A stretch of DNA of 40,682 nucleotides from positions 1 through 40,682 of the forward strand of contig JAXLQJ010000064.1 of the NCBI GenBank assembly GCA_046331705.1, in the 5' to 3' direction. The first letter of the stretch is position 1, and each line of letters opens with the position of its first letter. The translations under genes and the position numbers were made by a program. The DNA is from JADJOY01 sp046331705 [NCBI: bacterium]. Lineage in GTDB: Bacteria > JADJOY01. The notes below the pieces were generated by a model. It was not told the origin of the DNA. It did no database searches and was given only the letters and a program-made list of their open reading frames with translations. Of the stretch, positions 15,961 to 24,326 are shown piece after piece.

Positions 15961-16823
15961 AGCCCTCCGAGATCGAGCTCGACGCTCTCCTCAAGCGACT
16001 CAACCTCGCCAATGCTCGGCGAATCTGGCCGGATCTCGTCGCTCGCGCCGAGCGCGAGGAGTGGGCCTACCGCGACTTTCTCGCTGTGCTCGTCGCCGAG
16101 GAGGTCGCTCACCGTCAGCAGACTCGCGTGCAGCGACTCACCCACCGGGCGGAGTTCCCGTTCCTCAAGACCATCGACGAGTTCGACTTCACCTACCAGT
16201 CGACGCTCCGGCTCTCGCTGCTCGGCTCGGCACTCTCGCCGGACTTCGTGACCGAAGGCCGATCCTTGATCCTCACCGGCAAGCCGGGGCGCGGGAAGAC
16301 CCACCTCGCGATCGCGCTCGCCTATCGCGCCATCCAAAACGGCTTCGAGGTGCTGTTCACCACCGCCGCCGCGCTCATCGACGATCTCTCGCGAGCGAGC
16401 CGTGACGGACGCCTCGTCGAGGCACTCGCGCGCTACACCCACCCGGCGCTTTTGGTCTGCGACGAGGTCGGCTACCTGACCTACGGCACCGACGCCGCGA
16501 ACGTGCTCTACCACGTCGTCAACGCCCGGCACCTCAAGCGCCGGGCCATGGTCTTCACCACCAACAAATCGCTCGACGCCTGGGGCCGCGTCCTCCACGA
16601 CCCCGATCTCGCCGCCGCCATCGTGGATCGCGTCCTCGAACGAGGTCGGCTCCTCAAGCTCGACGGCCCATCGATGCGCTCGAAGCACCTCGGCGTGGAC
16701 GACCCACTCCAGGCCGAGCTATCTCACGTTCACCAACCGGACAGAATTTCCGGAATTTCCCCGGCAGAGTTTCCGGAACCCACACCTGTGATTTGGTCCA
16801 GGAGGGGGCCAACGCACCTGTAG
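15957..16823 (+). CDS. istB: IS21 helper ATPase IstB (second element)
   Basis: A 288-residue AAA+ ATPase. The N-terminal helices (about 1-95) are followed by Walker A GKPGRGKTH, Walker B LLVCDEVGYL and the sensor stretch MVFTTNKSLDAWG. Core homology ends near residue 255; the last about 30 residues run through the subterminal repeat region of the element and end in a shared terminus. It is intact but orphaned from a functional IstA. The stop lies only 25 bases from the stop of the convergent hydrolase gene. Confidence 0.93.
   Translation: MKPSEIELDALLKRLNLANARRIWPDLVARAEREEWAYRDFLAVLVAEEVAHRQQTRVQRLTHRAEFPFLKTIDEFDFTYQSTLRLSLLGSALSPDFVTEGRSLILTGKPGRGKTHLAIALAYRAIQNGFEVLFTTAAALIDDLSRASRDGRLVEALARYTHPALLVCDEVGYLTYGTDAANVLYHVVNARHLKRRAMVFTTNKSLDAWGRVLHDPDLAAAIVDRVLERGRLLKLDGPSMRSKHLGVDDPLQAELSHVHQPDRISGISPAEFPEPTPVIWSRRGPTHL
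16742..16776. repeat. Subterminal repeats of the second IS21 element
   Basis: CAGAATTTCCGG and CAGAGTTTCCGG lie 22 bases apart, with another partial TTTCC between them. Multiple short direct repeats near the termini are the known IstA binding sites in IS21 elements. Confidence 0.6.
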
Positions 16824-16848
16824 CATTACTGCGCAGATCCTGTACCGC

Positions 16849-17622
16849 TCAACGCGCAGCCGTCGTCCAGTCGCGGACTTGAGCGGCCATCCATTCGGGG
16901 GCATCGGTGGATAGGTCGTGGCCGCCGGTGGGATGCACGCGATACGGCGCGGCATAGTGATCGGCGATGGCGCGTGGGCACGCCGGGTTGCAGAGTCCGT
17001 CGCGGGCACCGATGAGAACGAGCATGGGCGTGGTGACCGCGCGCGGCGCGCGATAGCGTGCTGCGGCGGTGATCTGCCTCAGCACGTTGACGCGCTTCAT
17101 CGGGCGATCCTGCTGGTAGCGCGCCCACCTCGCGGCGCGGGTCTCGACGTCGGCGCATTGGCGCGTGGTCATCGCGATCACCACCCGCTCGCGCGCGACG
17201 CCGTCGTTGGTGCTCAGGAGCCGCGCCACGTTCGCCGCCGAGCCGAGGCTCATCCGATGCCACGCTGGGCTCAGGTCCGAGAGGCTCGAGTTCACGACCA
17301 CGAGCCGCGCAAAGTCCTCAGGGTGCGCGGCGCACCACGCGATCGAGACCATCCCGCCGAGGGAGATGCCGAGGAGGCCCCATGGCCCATCCGCACCTTC
17401 CGCGCGCTCGCGTAGCTCGAGCCAGCGTCGCCGGACGTCGTCGGCCATCGCCGGCACCGAAAGCGGCGATGGCCGCGCGCATTCGGTGCCCGCTCCCGGC
17501 AGATCGAGCCGGTGCACCCGCGTGCCCGGCAGTGTGCGCTCGAGAATCGCCGGGAAATCCTCCCAATGCCGTTGCTCGCGAGCGAGCCCGCGCAGCAAGA
17601 GCCAGCTCGTCGTCGCGTTCAT
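16849..17622 (-). CDS. Alpha/beta hydrolase
   Basis: A 257-residue alpha/beta-hydrolase-fold protein, likely an esterase, lipase or thioesterase of unknown substrate. ATG 17622 is chosen because the fold begins at once (SWLLLRGLAREQRHW); the open frame extends to 17787 with low-complexity Arg-rich sequence that should be discarded. Catalytic residues are visible: S87 in GISLGG, D208 in IGARDGL and H235 in PTGGHDLS. There is no signal peptide, so it is cytoplasmic. It stands alone, convergent with the IS21 remnant, and is the first resident chromosomal gene after the IS cluster. Confidence 0.85.
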   Translation of the reverse strand: MNATTSWLLLRGLAREQRHWEDFPAILERTLPGTRVHRLDLPGAGTECARPSPLSVPAMADDVRRRWLELRERAEGADGPWGLLGISLGGMVSIAWCAAHPEDFARLVVVNSSLSDLSPAWHRMSLGSAANVARLLSTNDGVARERVVIAMTTRQCADVETRAARWARYQQDRPMKRVNVLRQITAAARYRAPRAVTTPMLVLIGARDGLCNPACPRAIADHYAAPYRVHPTGGHDLSTDAPEWMAAQVRDWTTAAR

Positions 17623-18098
17623 CTCGCTCTCGCTCCTCGCTCGCGTTCTCGCCCGCGTCGTGCGCGCGTCGCGGCGGGCTGGGTCATCGAACGGCGGCGC
17701 ACCCGCGTCTCTCGCGCAAAGCCGGGCGCGCGGAGAATAGCGCGTCAACGGGGGCAAGCGTCGCGACAGGTGCCGCGCGCGAAACAATCGGCCGTAGGCG
17801 AGATCAGCGGAGGCATCCTGACGCGGACGGGCCGGACCGTGCGCCGGTAGCCCAGGGCTCCGAAACCGCGCACGTGGGCGGATCGTCCTCGGCCAAACGT
17901 ACGGAAGCGGTCCGCTCCGCGTGCTCTGCCATGGCTCGCGCCTGCACCACCGTCAGCCCTGGCCATCGCGACGCAATCGTCCGAGAAGCGCGGCGACGCA
18001 CGAGCGACGTGCGCTCGTTCTCGATGAATCGAGCAATCGACGACCATCGCAGGGTGGAGATGCGCTAGGCAGAGGCATCATCCGCGCGTTCGTCGCGT
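17623..18098. other. 476-base stretch without a recognisable gene
   Basis: Several overlapping frames are open on both strands, but none has a convincing start, a ribosome binding site or a known domain. One 65-codon minus-strand frame (17804-18001) is the least bad candidate. The stretch contains the upstream region of the hydrolase gene and the downstream region of the zinc-ribbon protein gene. Confidence 0.5.
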
Positions 18099-20426
18099 TC
18101 AGGGAGCGTCGTCGTCGTACGCGGAGTCGGCTGCGCACGCGAGCAGATCTCGGCAAACGTCGGCGAGAAACGGAACCGGGCTCTTGGTGTTGGCCGCCAC
18201 CACATCGATCTGCCGATCCAACTCGGCGTCGCTGAGTGCGGGCGCATCGGCTTCCGCTGCCGCCTCGGCATCCTCGTAGCTCTCGGCCGAGCTCGTGGCG
18301 CCCGCATCCACCGGCGCAAGCGTGGGACTCACCGCATCCAACGTGGCTGCGCACGTGACGGCACGGATCCCGTCGAGGCACGCCGGCAGCGCGCTCGGAT
18401 CGACGCGGCAGCGATTCGCGGTGGTGAGCGATCCAGCGAGACGCGCGAGATCCCTCCCGTAACCCGAGACCAGGTCCGCGTCCTCCGCCGCGGGCGCGGT
18501 GCCCGTCTCGGCGACGAGGCACGCGAGCAGCTTGTCCGACACCGCGCTGCCGTACGCTTGCGCCCACGGCTCGGGCGCGGGATCGACGAGCGACACTCCG
18601 AGCGCTTGGGCGAGCCCCGCTGCGATCGTCTCGCACGAGGTCGACTCGATCGCGCTCGCACAGGAGGCCTCGTCGCTCGCGCCCGGGCACATGACGCTGT
18701 CGGGGATGGCGGGAACCATCGCCCCGACCTCGGAGGCAATCGAGTCGAGGCTCGCGTGATCCTCGTCGCCGGCGACACCTCCCTCGGCCTGGTAACAGCT
18801 CACGAACTTGGCGGCGAGCGCCGCCGAGGGAGCCCCCGCGGCGTGCGCCACGTCCGCTCCGCAGAGCGAAGCGAGGGCGACCGCAGTGGCAGCCGTCGTC
18901 GGCGCGCGGCGCACGACACGCGCGATCAGCGCGATCGCCGACCCCAGCGCTAGCCCCACCAGCAGGCCCATCAGCCCAGCTTGTCGACGAGACGTCGGGT
19001 CACTCGAATCCACGTGGGGCGGCGACGCAGCACCCGTCGCCCCGCCTTTGGGGAGCATGGGTGCGGCGGCGGGAGCGCTGCCCGACGTCGCCGTCTGGTC
19101 GGCGGCCAAGGCGGGCGCGTGAGTCTGCGCACCGACGTCGCGCTGTCGGCGTGCGCTCAGCGCCGACCGCAGCCGCCGAAACGGCCGTGCGGCGCCGCTC
19201 TCCGAGGCCTGCCGCTCCCGCAAGACCGAAACGAGGCCCGCGAAGTTGGTGGGACGCGCTGCTGACGGCGGCTTGGCGTCTGAATTCTTCGTGGTGTCCG
19301 CCCGACCGCTCGTCTGCGCGTGCTGGGTGGCGCCGGCGCTGGCTGACGGGGCGCCGGAAGGGGCGAGCGCGGCGGCCGACGGCGCTGCGGACGGAGAGGG
19401 TGCGGTCGCGGATGGTGCGGTCGCGCCAACGGCGCTCGGGGCGCGCTTGGGTGACGGCCGGCTGGGTACCGACGCCTCGGGGAAGCTCACCTCGCGCCCG
19501 CGGAGCTTCGCGAGCTCTGGTTCGAGCTCGTACGCGAGCGCGCCGAGCGCGACGACGGAGAGCGCCGCCAGCGGTAACGCACGCAGCATGCGCTTTGGAT
19601 TGCTCTCGACGCCAGAGGCAGCGCTGGCCGCCCGTGCGCGCGTCGCCTGCGACACGAGCGCCGCCGCCAGCATCCCCACCGCGAAGCCCGCGGCGCGAAA
19701 CCTCCACAATTCCCAGTCGAACGGCGAGTCCAACGCCGACGGGGACCGCGCCGCGCTCGAAGGTGCGGCTGCGGCGCTCGACCTCGGCCCGCCGCCAGTG
19801 CGCTTGATCCGGGCGAGATCATCGAGCTTGGCGAGTGTCGCGGTGCCGGACGCCCGCGGATCGTCTCCCTCGCTTCGAGGCTCGCTGGGAGGCGTCGCCG
19901 ACGCAGCGGCGGGCAGATCGGCGGCAGGTGCGGCAGCGCCGCCTGCCCGCTCGGCGAGCGCGCGCGTGGCATCGCCCGCGTCCGGCCCGCTCGACTCGCT
20001 TGCGGGCGATGTGTCCCCGACGCCCGTGTTGGCGGAGTCGGTAGCGATCCGTTCGGCAGCCATGTGCGCGGCGCCGCCACCTTTCAGGTCACCGACGAGC
20101 CCCAGCGCGCCCAGACTCCGGAACCACGGCAGCATCAGCACCGCCGCGCCGACGAAGGTCAGCGCCACCGCGGCCACGGCGGCGATCTTGAGTCGATCGC
20201 GCTTCTTGCGCCGTCGGCTCTGGAGCGACTCGAGATCCTGAGCGATGCGGGCAAGCTTCGCGAGGTCGACGGCACGGGTCGCGTCACCGCTTCCCGCGAC
20301 GCCCGTCGTCGCCGCCACCGGGGCGGTGCCGGGCGCTCCCGGATCACGCGTGCGGACGCCGCAGAATGGACAGCGCGAGGCGCGTTCCGCAACGGGTTTT
20401 CCACAACTCGGACAGGCTGCCGGCAT
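18099..20426 (-). CDS. Zinc-ribbon membrane protein with duplicated 4-Cys modules
   Basis: A 775-residue protein. I start at ATG 20426 (GGAG seven bases upstream). An N-terminal zinc ribbon has C5, C8, C19 and C22 (ACPSCG and CPFCG). A basic segment and TM helix follow (about 55-85), then long Ala/Pro/Ser-rich linkers, further hydrophobic segments (about 245-265, 280-300 and near 500-525), and a C-terminal region with two similar modules. Each module has an SCY or ACL start, an MCPG or RCRV cysteine, and then C-x7-C ahead of a helix; a shorter VCRDLLAC follows. The second TM-like segment ends AHAAG, like a signal cleavage site. Function unknown. The layout resembles myxobacterial envelope proteins. 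Confidence 0.75.
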   Translation of the reverse strand: MPAACPSCGKPVAERASRCPFCGVRTRDPGAPGTAPVAATTGVAGSGDATRAVDLAKLARIAQDLESLQSRRRKKRDRLKIAAVAAVALTFVGAAVLMLPWFRSLGALGLVGDLKGGGAAHMAAERIATDSANTGVGDTSPASESSGPDAGDATRALAERAGGAAAPAADLPAAASATPPSEPRSEGDDPRASGTATLAKLDDLARIKRTGGGPRSSAAAAPSSAARSPSALDSPFDWELWRFRAAGFAVGMLAAALVSQATRARAASAASGVESNPKRMLRALPLAALSVVALGALAYELEPELAKLRGREVSFPEASVPSRPSPKRAPSAVGATAPSATAPSPSAAPSAAALAPSGAPSASAGATQHAQTSGRADTTKNSDAKPPSAARPTNFAGLVSVLRERQASESGAARPFRRLRSALSARRQRDVGAQTHAPALAADQTATSGSAPAAAPMLPKGGATGAASPPHVDSSDPTSRRQAGLMGLLVGLALGSAIALIARVVRRAPTTAATAVALASLCGADVAHAAGAPSAALAAKFVSCYQAEGGVAGDEDHASLDSIASEVGAMVPAIPDSVMCPGASDEASCASAIESTSCETIAAGLAQALGVSLVDPAPEPWAQAYGSAVSDKLLACLVAETGTAPAAEDADLVSGYGRDLARLAGSLTTANRCRVDPSALPACLDGIRAVTCAATLDAVSPTLAPVDAGATSSAESYEDAEAAAEADAPALSDAELDRQIDVVAANTKSPVPFLADVCRDLLACAADSAYDDDAP

Positions 20427-20587
20427 CCATCGACTCCGCAAAGAGCGAGCACCGGGACGCGGTCGACATCGACCGATTCCGACGATCGAGAATCACGAGC
20501 GATGGTAGGTTGAAATAGGGATCTCGAAAAGTCGTCGGACATCGCACGCGGACGCGCTGCGCGCGCGAGCGGCGATCACCCTGCCGG

Positions 20588-21004
20588 TTAGGACGTGATC
20601 CAGGTCTCGTGCAGGTGAAGCCAGCGCAAGCCGTTGGGCGTGGGCTCGCCGGCGGCGAAGACGACGCTCGCCTGCCGGCCGCGCGAGGACAGGCCGTAGT
20701 CCTGCCATTCCTCGTACATGGCGAGGGCGAGACCCTCCGAAAGTCGGCGGGCCCGGAAGCGCTCGATGCGAATCCGTCCGGCAGGGCTTGCGTCGCGCCA
20801 CTGCCCGCCCAGCTCGTGGAGCCGCGCCACCAGCACCGCGCGCGCGACGACGCGGCCGCTCGGCATCACCACCTCGAACTCGGGCGTCAACACCGACGTG
20901 AAGCGCGCGAGCGCCGCTTCCCCGGAAGCGACCGCGCCGTTGAACCAATCCTCGAGAAGCTGGTGGACCTCCAGCACCTCGCGACGCGCGGCTTCGACGT
21001 TCAT
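20588..21004 (-). CDS. SnoaL/DUF4440-like NTF2-fold protein
   Basis: A 138-residue cytoplasmic protein. The NTF2-like pattern is an N-terminal helix (VLEVHQLLEDWFNGAV), then FTSVLTPEFEVVMPSGRVV, a helix (LVARLHELGGQW), and strands LALAMYEEWQDYG, ASVVFAA and LRWLHLHETWI. SnoaL-like folds bind small hydrophobic ligands, and some are enzymes; no substrate can be named. It lies 37 bases downstream of the lipocalin-like gene on the same strand, so the two are probably one operon. Confidence 0.75.
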   Translation of the reverse strand: MNVEAARREVLEVHQLLEDWFNGAVASGEAALARFTSVLTPEFEVVMPSGRVVARAVLVARLHELGGQWRDASPAGRIRIERFRARRLSEGLALAMYEEWQDYGLSSRGRQASVVFAAGEPTPNGLRWLHLHETWITS

Positions 21005-21041
21005 GCCGAACCCGCGTGATGCCGCGTCGCGCCCGCGCGAC

Positions 21042-22049
21042 TCACGCGCGTACGGCGACGCCGTGGCTCGCGTCGTCGGTCAAGATCTCGAACGCCGCGC
21101 GGTTCGCCGAGCGGAGGCTGAGCGGAGCCTCGCCGCGACGCGCGAGAGTGACCTCGCATGTCGCGATCTTGCTGTTGAGGCAGGTCTTCGAGCCTCCCGG
21201 CGGGTTGTAGTAGTTGAGCCCGCAAAACGCCGCCGGCGACGCGTGGATCCGACCCGCGATGGTGACCTCCGGCGTCTGCGAGCGGAAGCTCCAATCGAAG
21301 TACTCGAAACGTCCCTTGGCGCGCAGCGCCTGCTGGATGGTGTTGAGCGCGTACTCGCGCTCACCCACGCGCAGCACCACCAGCGTCATGAAGGGCGTCC
21401 ACACCGGGCCGAGCTTGATCCGCGCGGTGCTGACCTCCAGGAACGTCCCGGGGGCGTCGTCGAAGCCGCAGACCTGACCCCAGGCGTAGTGATCGGTGTG
21501 CTTCGAGCCCCAGTTGTGGTTCTGGCTCCCCGGCCAATCCTCGATCGAGTGGTTCTGACCGTCGACGGCGAGGGTGCCGCGATAGACGGCATTCGGCCAC
21601 CCGACCAATGCCTTCGCCTTCGGGAAGCCGCCCGAATAGAGCTTCTCCGGCAAGAGCAAGAGCGGCCGCTCGCCGCCGCGAAAGTCCAGCTGCCAGGCGA
21701 GCTCGTGACCGCCGAGCGCGGCGCGGCCGTCGAGGCTGCCGTCGTGAAGCGTGGCCACGCCGATCTGGGCCCCGAGCTTGGTCTCGTCGAAGCGGCAATT
21801 CGCGAGCGGTTCCTCGTGCTTCACCGCCACGATCTTCTGCTTCTCGCCGTCGAACCAGATCGCCCACAGCTCGCCCAACGCGCCGTGCGGCTCGTTGGCG
21901 GGGTGAAAGATCGTGTAGCGGATCCAGAACGCGAGCGGGCGCGTGGGATGGTTGGCGCGCTGGAAGAAGCTCTCGTAATGGCCGCTCGAGTTGGTCGTTC
22001 GATAACGACACGCGTTCCAACGATTGCGCTCGGCGGTGAAGTCGCTCAT
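21042..22049 (-). CDS. Lipocalin-like (CrtC/AttH-type) protein
   Basis: A 335-residue, Trp/Tyr/Asn-rich, beta-strand-rich protein. ATG 22049 begins MSDFTAERNRWNACRY; the open frame to 22214 is Arg-rich shadow. Landmarks are SGHYESFFQRANHP, AFWIRYTIF, LWAIWFDGE and SIEDWPGSQNHNWGSKHTDH followed by YAWGQV, which I associate with the lipocalin-like domain shared by AttH, carotenoid 1,2-hydratase CrtC and tocopherol-cyclase-like proteins. There is no signal peptide. No carotenoid gene is nearby, so an enzymatic assignment would be speculative. It pairs with the downstream SnoaL-like gene. Confidence 0.65.
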   Translation of the reverse strand: MSDFTAERNRWNACRYRTTNSSGHYESFFQRANHPTRPLAFWIRYTIFHPANEPHGALGELWAIWFDGEKQKIVAVKHEEPLANCRFDETKLGAQIGVATLHDGSLDGRAALGGHELAWQLDFRGGERPLLLLPEKLYSGGFPKAKALVGWPNAVYRGTLAVDGQNHSIEDWPGSQNHNWGSKHTDHYAWGQVCGFDDAPGTFLEVSTARIKLGPVWTPFMTLVVLRVGEREYALNTIQQALRAKGRFEYFDWSFRSQTPEVTIAGRIHASPAAFCGLNYYNPPGGSKTCLNSKIATCEVTLARRGEAPLSLRSANRAAFEILTDDASHGVAVRA

Positions 22050-22342
22050 GGCGGGGCCTCGGTGGCGACGCGCGCTCGGCGCGAGGCGCGTCGTCCCAGT
22101 CTCCTTCCCCGACGCACGCGCCGACAAGGCCCCGCGCGCGGCCCGCGGCGACAGGCTCGAAACGAGCCTGCGACGGTTCGGGTCGGCTCCGCGGGTGCCC
22201 CTCACCCGCTTCACGTTTCTTCACGCGCGCACAACACGCGAGCAAGAGGCGAACGCCATCTTTCCCGGTGCCGCCGGATGAACCGGCGCACGAACCCTGC
22301 CGCCGGCGCGCGACACGGCGCCACGGCGAACGGAGCACGACG
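22050..22342. promoter_or_regulatory. Divergent intergenic region
   Basis: The 293 bases separate the minus-strand lipocalin-like gene from the plus-strand LTXXQ gene. Promoters for both must lie here. I see GGAG at 22332-22335 as the ribosome binding site of the right gene, but no convincing -35/-10 pair or operator. Confidence 0.4.
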
Positions 22343-22936
22343 ATGAAAGCGAATGCAATCTCACCCCGCAACTGGACGCGTCTGGTGGTCGTGGGCTCGA
22401 TGGCGTTGGCCGGCCTCCTGGCGCTGGTCGCGCCGAGTGGCGCCGGCAATGGTCCGGGAGGAGGCCCGCGGGCCGAGGGGCGACCCGGACCCGACGGCGG
22501 ATACGGCCCAGGGCCGCGAATGATGCTCGGCGGCGGCCCGCTCATGACCTCGCTCGGTGACGCCCTCCATCAAGCCAAGCTCACCGAAGCGCAGCAGGCG
22601 ACGCTCGACGGCGTGCGCAAGCAAGCCGAGACCCTCCGCGACGACGCACGCAAGCAATTCGAGTCGGTGCACGCGGACATCGAAGCCGAGCTCGCCAAGG
22701 CCGAGCCCGACCTGCGCGCCCTCAGCCAGCGCATGACCGCGCTGCACGAGCAGATGCGCAAGAGCTTCGACGGCGTGCGTGACGGCTACCTGGCGCTTTA
22801 CGATCAGCTCTCGACCGACCAGAAGAAGAGCGTCGCCGCGACCCTGCGTGCACGCCTGGAAGAGATGAAGAAGCGCCACGAGAGCTGGCACCACGGGCCT
22901 CACGGCGGTTGGGATGACAAGGACGCGAACGGCTGA
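22343..22936 (+). CDS. Spy/CpxP-like periplasmic LTXXQ protein
   Basis: A 197-residue exported protein. ATG 22343 has GGAG seven bases upstream; the frame opens at 22268. The signal peptide is residues 1 to about 34 (LVVVGSMALAGLLALVAPSGA). A Gly/Pro-rich stretch is followed by an all-helical domain with the LTXXQ signature LTEAQ (80-84) and a second copy-like LSTDQ near residue 145. The C-terminus is His-rich (RHESWHHGPHGG), which could bind metal. Spy/CpxP proteins are periplasmic chaperones or stress sensors that dampen CpxA. A CpxR/CpxA-like pair lies downstream. Confidence 0.85.
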   Translation: MKANAISPRNWTRLVVVGSMALAGLLALVAPSGAGNGPGGGPRAEGRPGPDGGYGPGPRMMLGGGPLMTSLGDALHQAKLTEAQQATLDGVRKQAETLRDDARKQFESVHADIEAELAKAEPDLRALSQRMTALHEQMRKSFDGVRDGYLALYDQLSTDQKKSVAATLRARLEEMKKRHESWHHGPHGGWDDKDANG

Positions 22937-23059
22937 GAGCCGTCGCGCGCGGCGCAATCGCCGGCGAGACGGCGGCCCGCAAACCGCGTAGCCTCCGCCG
23001 CACCAGCACACGGCCGGGCCGGGGATCTCCCCCGCCGCTCGGCCGCGAGGAGGTCTTCT

Positions 23060-23518
23060 GTGGAAGCGCGAAGCAAGCTCACGGCGATCGGGATGGCGCT
23101 GGTGCTCGCGACCGCCACGGCATGCGTGAGCGGCGGGGTGGACCAACCTTCGAACGGCGACGGCGGCGGCGGCACGGCGACGACCGTCTATCGGGCCGGA
23201 ACGGTGGCGATGAGCGGCGACGAGTCGTTCACGTACTCGGACGTGGTCCTCACCTTCGAGAGCGATCCCGCCTCGGTGACCATCGAAGCGACGGCCGGCG
23301 GCGCCACCTACACGTGGATCGGCGGCTTCACGCGAGCCGGCGACGCGGTGAGCACCGATCCGCTGCCGGAGGCATCGGCCGGCGACCAGGACTTGATGAT
23401 CCTCACGGGCAGCACGCCGTCGGACACCGCGCTCACGGGCACGCTCACCGAGCGCTATCCGAAGAACGGCACGACCTTCGAGGTCAGCGGCGGCTTCAGC
23501 GCGACGCGCGTGCAGTAG
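23060..23518 (+). CDS. Small outer-membrane-type lipoprotein
   Basis: A 152-residue lipoprotein. GTG 23060 is preceded by GAGGAGG at a good distance. The lipobox is ATAC, with lipidated Cys22; then a Gly/Thr-rich linker and a beta-strand-rich domain (VTIEATAGGATYTWIGGFTR, DLMILTG, TFEVSGGFSATRV). I do not recognise the family. It lies between the LTXXQ gene and the response regulator on the same strand, so it may be part of the same envelope-stress unit. Confidence 0.75.
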   Translation: MEARSKLTAIGMALVLATATACVSGGVDQPSNGDGGGGTATTVYRAGTVAMSGDESFTYSDVVLTFESDPASVTIEATAGGATYTWIGGFTRAGDAVSTDPLPEASAGDQDLMILTGSTPSDTALTGTLTERYPKNGTTFEVSGGFSATRVQ

Positions 23519-23585
23519 CCGCGGCGCACTGGCGAGCCAAGGGCGAGGCCGAGGGCGCGCGCCGAACGAGCGACGAGCGGACCCC

Positions 23586-24326
23586 ATGACGCGACCCAAG
23601 CCCGCACCCGGCGCCCCCGCGAACGGCGACGAGCCGATCGTCCACGTGCTCTTGATCGAGGACGACGCCCGTCTCGCCGACCTCACCCGCGAGTACCTCG
23701 CGCGCCACGGCCTCGTGGTGAGCATCGCCCACGACGGCGAAAACGGCCTCGCCGAGGCGCTCGCTCACCGTTTCGACGTGGTGTTGCTCGACCTCATGCT
23801 TCCCGGGCTCGGCGGTATGGAGGTCTGCCGCCGCTTGCGCGAGCGCACCGACGTACCGGTGATCATGCTCACCGCGCGCGGCGAGGAGGCCGATCGCGTC
23901 ATGGGCCTCGAGATCGGCGCCGACGATTACGTGGCGAAGCCCTTCTCGTCGCGCGAGCTGTTGGCCCGCATCCGCGCACAGGTGCGGCGCGCCCGCGGCC
24001 GCGCCGGCCCCAAGGTTCACGCGGTCGCTGTGGACGGGCTGGAGCTCGATCCCGCCACCCTCGGCGCCACCCTCGACGGCCAGTCCCTCGATCTCACCGC
24101 GTACGAGTTCGCGCTGCTCTTGGCGCTGGCCGAGGCAGCCGGCCGCGTGCTGAGCCGGGAGCGCCTCATCGAGCTCGCCGGCGGCAGCCCCGACGAATCC
24201 TTCGATCGCTCGATCGACGTGCACATCTCGCGACTGCGCCAGAAGCTCGGCGACGATCCACGCAACCCGCGCCGCATCCGCACGGTACGAGGCGCGGGCT
24301 ACCAGCTGCTGAGGCGCTCCTCGTGA
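23586..24326 (+). CDS. OmpR-family response regulator (CpxR-like)
   Basis: A 246-residue protein with a receiver domain (about 18-135) and an OmpR/PhoB winged-helix domain (about 148-243). Phosphorylation site D69 (VVLLDLMLPG), acidic pocket EDD (25-27), T near 96 (IMLTARG) and K near 118 (YVAKPF) are present. The winged helix has LTAYEFALLLALAE, SRERLIELAGG and DRSIDVHISRLRQKLGDDP. The first about 17 residues are a Pro/Ala-rich extension. The stop overlaps the kinase start (GTGA), so the pair is translated coupled. It probably controls the adjacent LTXXQ and lipoprotein genes. Confidence 0.95.
   Translation: MTRPKPAPGAPANGDEPIVHVLLIEDDARLADLTREYLARHGLVVSIAHDGENGLAEALAHRFDVVLLDLMLPGLGGMEVCRRLRERTDVPVIMLTARGEEADRVMGLEIGADDYVAKPFSSRELLARIRAQVRRARGRAGPKVHAVAVDGLELDPATLGATLDGQSLDLTAYEFALLLALAEAAGRVLSRERLIELAGGSPDESFDRSIDVHISRLRQKLGDDPRNPRRIRTVRGAGYQLLRRSS

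Larger units (their letters stand above)
15142..16800 (+). mobile_element. Truncated second IS21 element
   Basis: The 3' half of istA plus istB and subterminal repeats remain. The left end is lost at the IS91-type element. The right end is not fixed; it should lie shortly after the TTTCCGG repeats at 16742-16776. It is unlikely to move unless an IstA is supplied in trans and both ends exist. Confidence 0.75.

Noticed and set aside
17804-18001. Minus-strand 65-codon frame between the hydrolase and zinc-ribbon genes
   Set aside because: There is no ribosome binding site, no domain, and competing frames are open on both strands.
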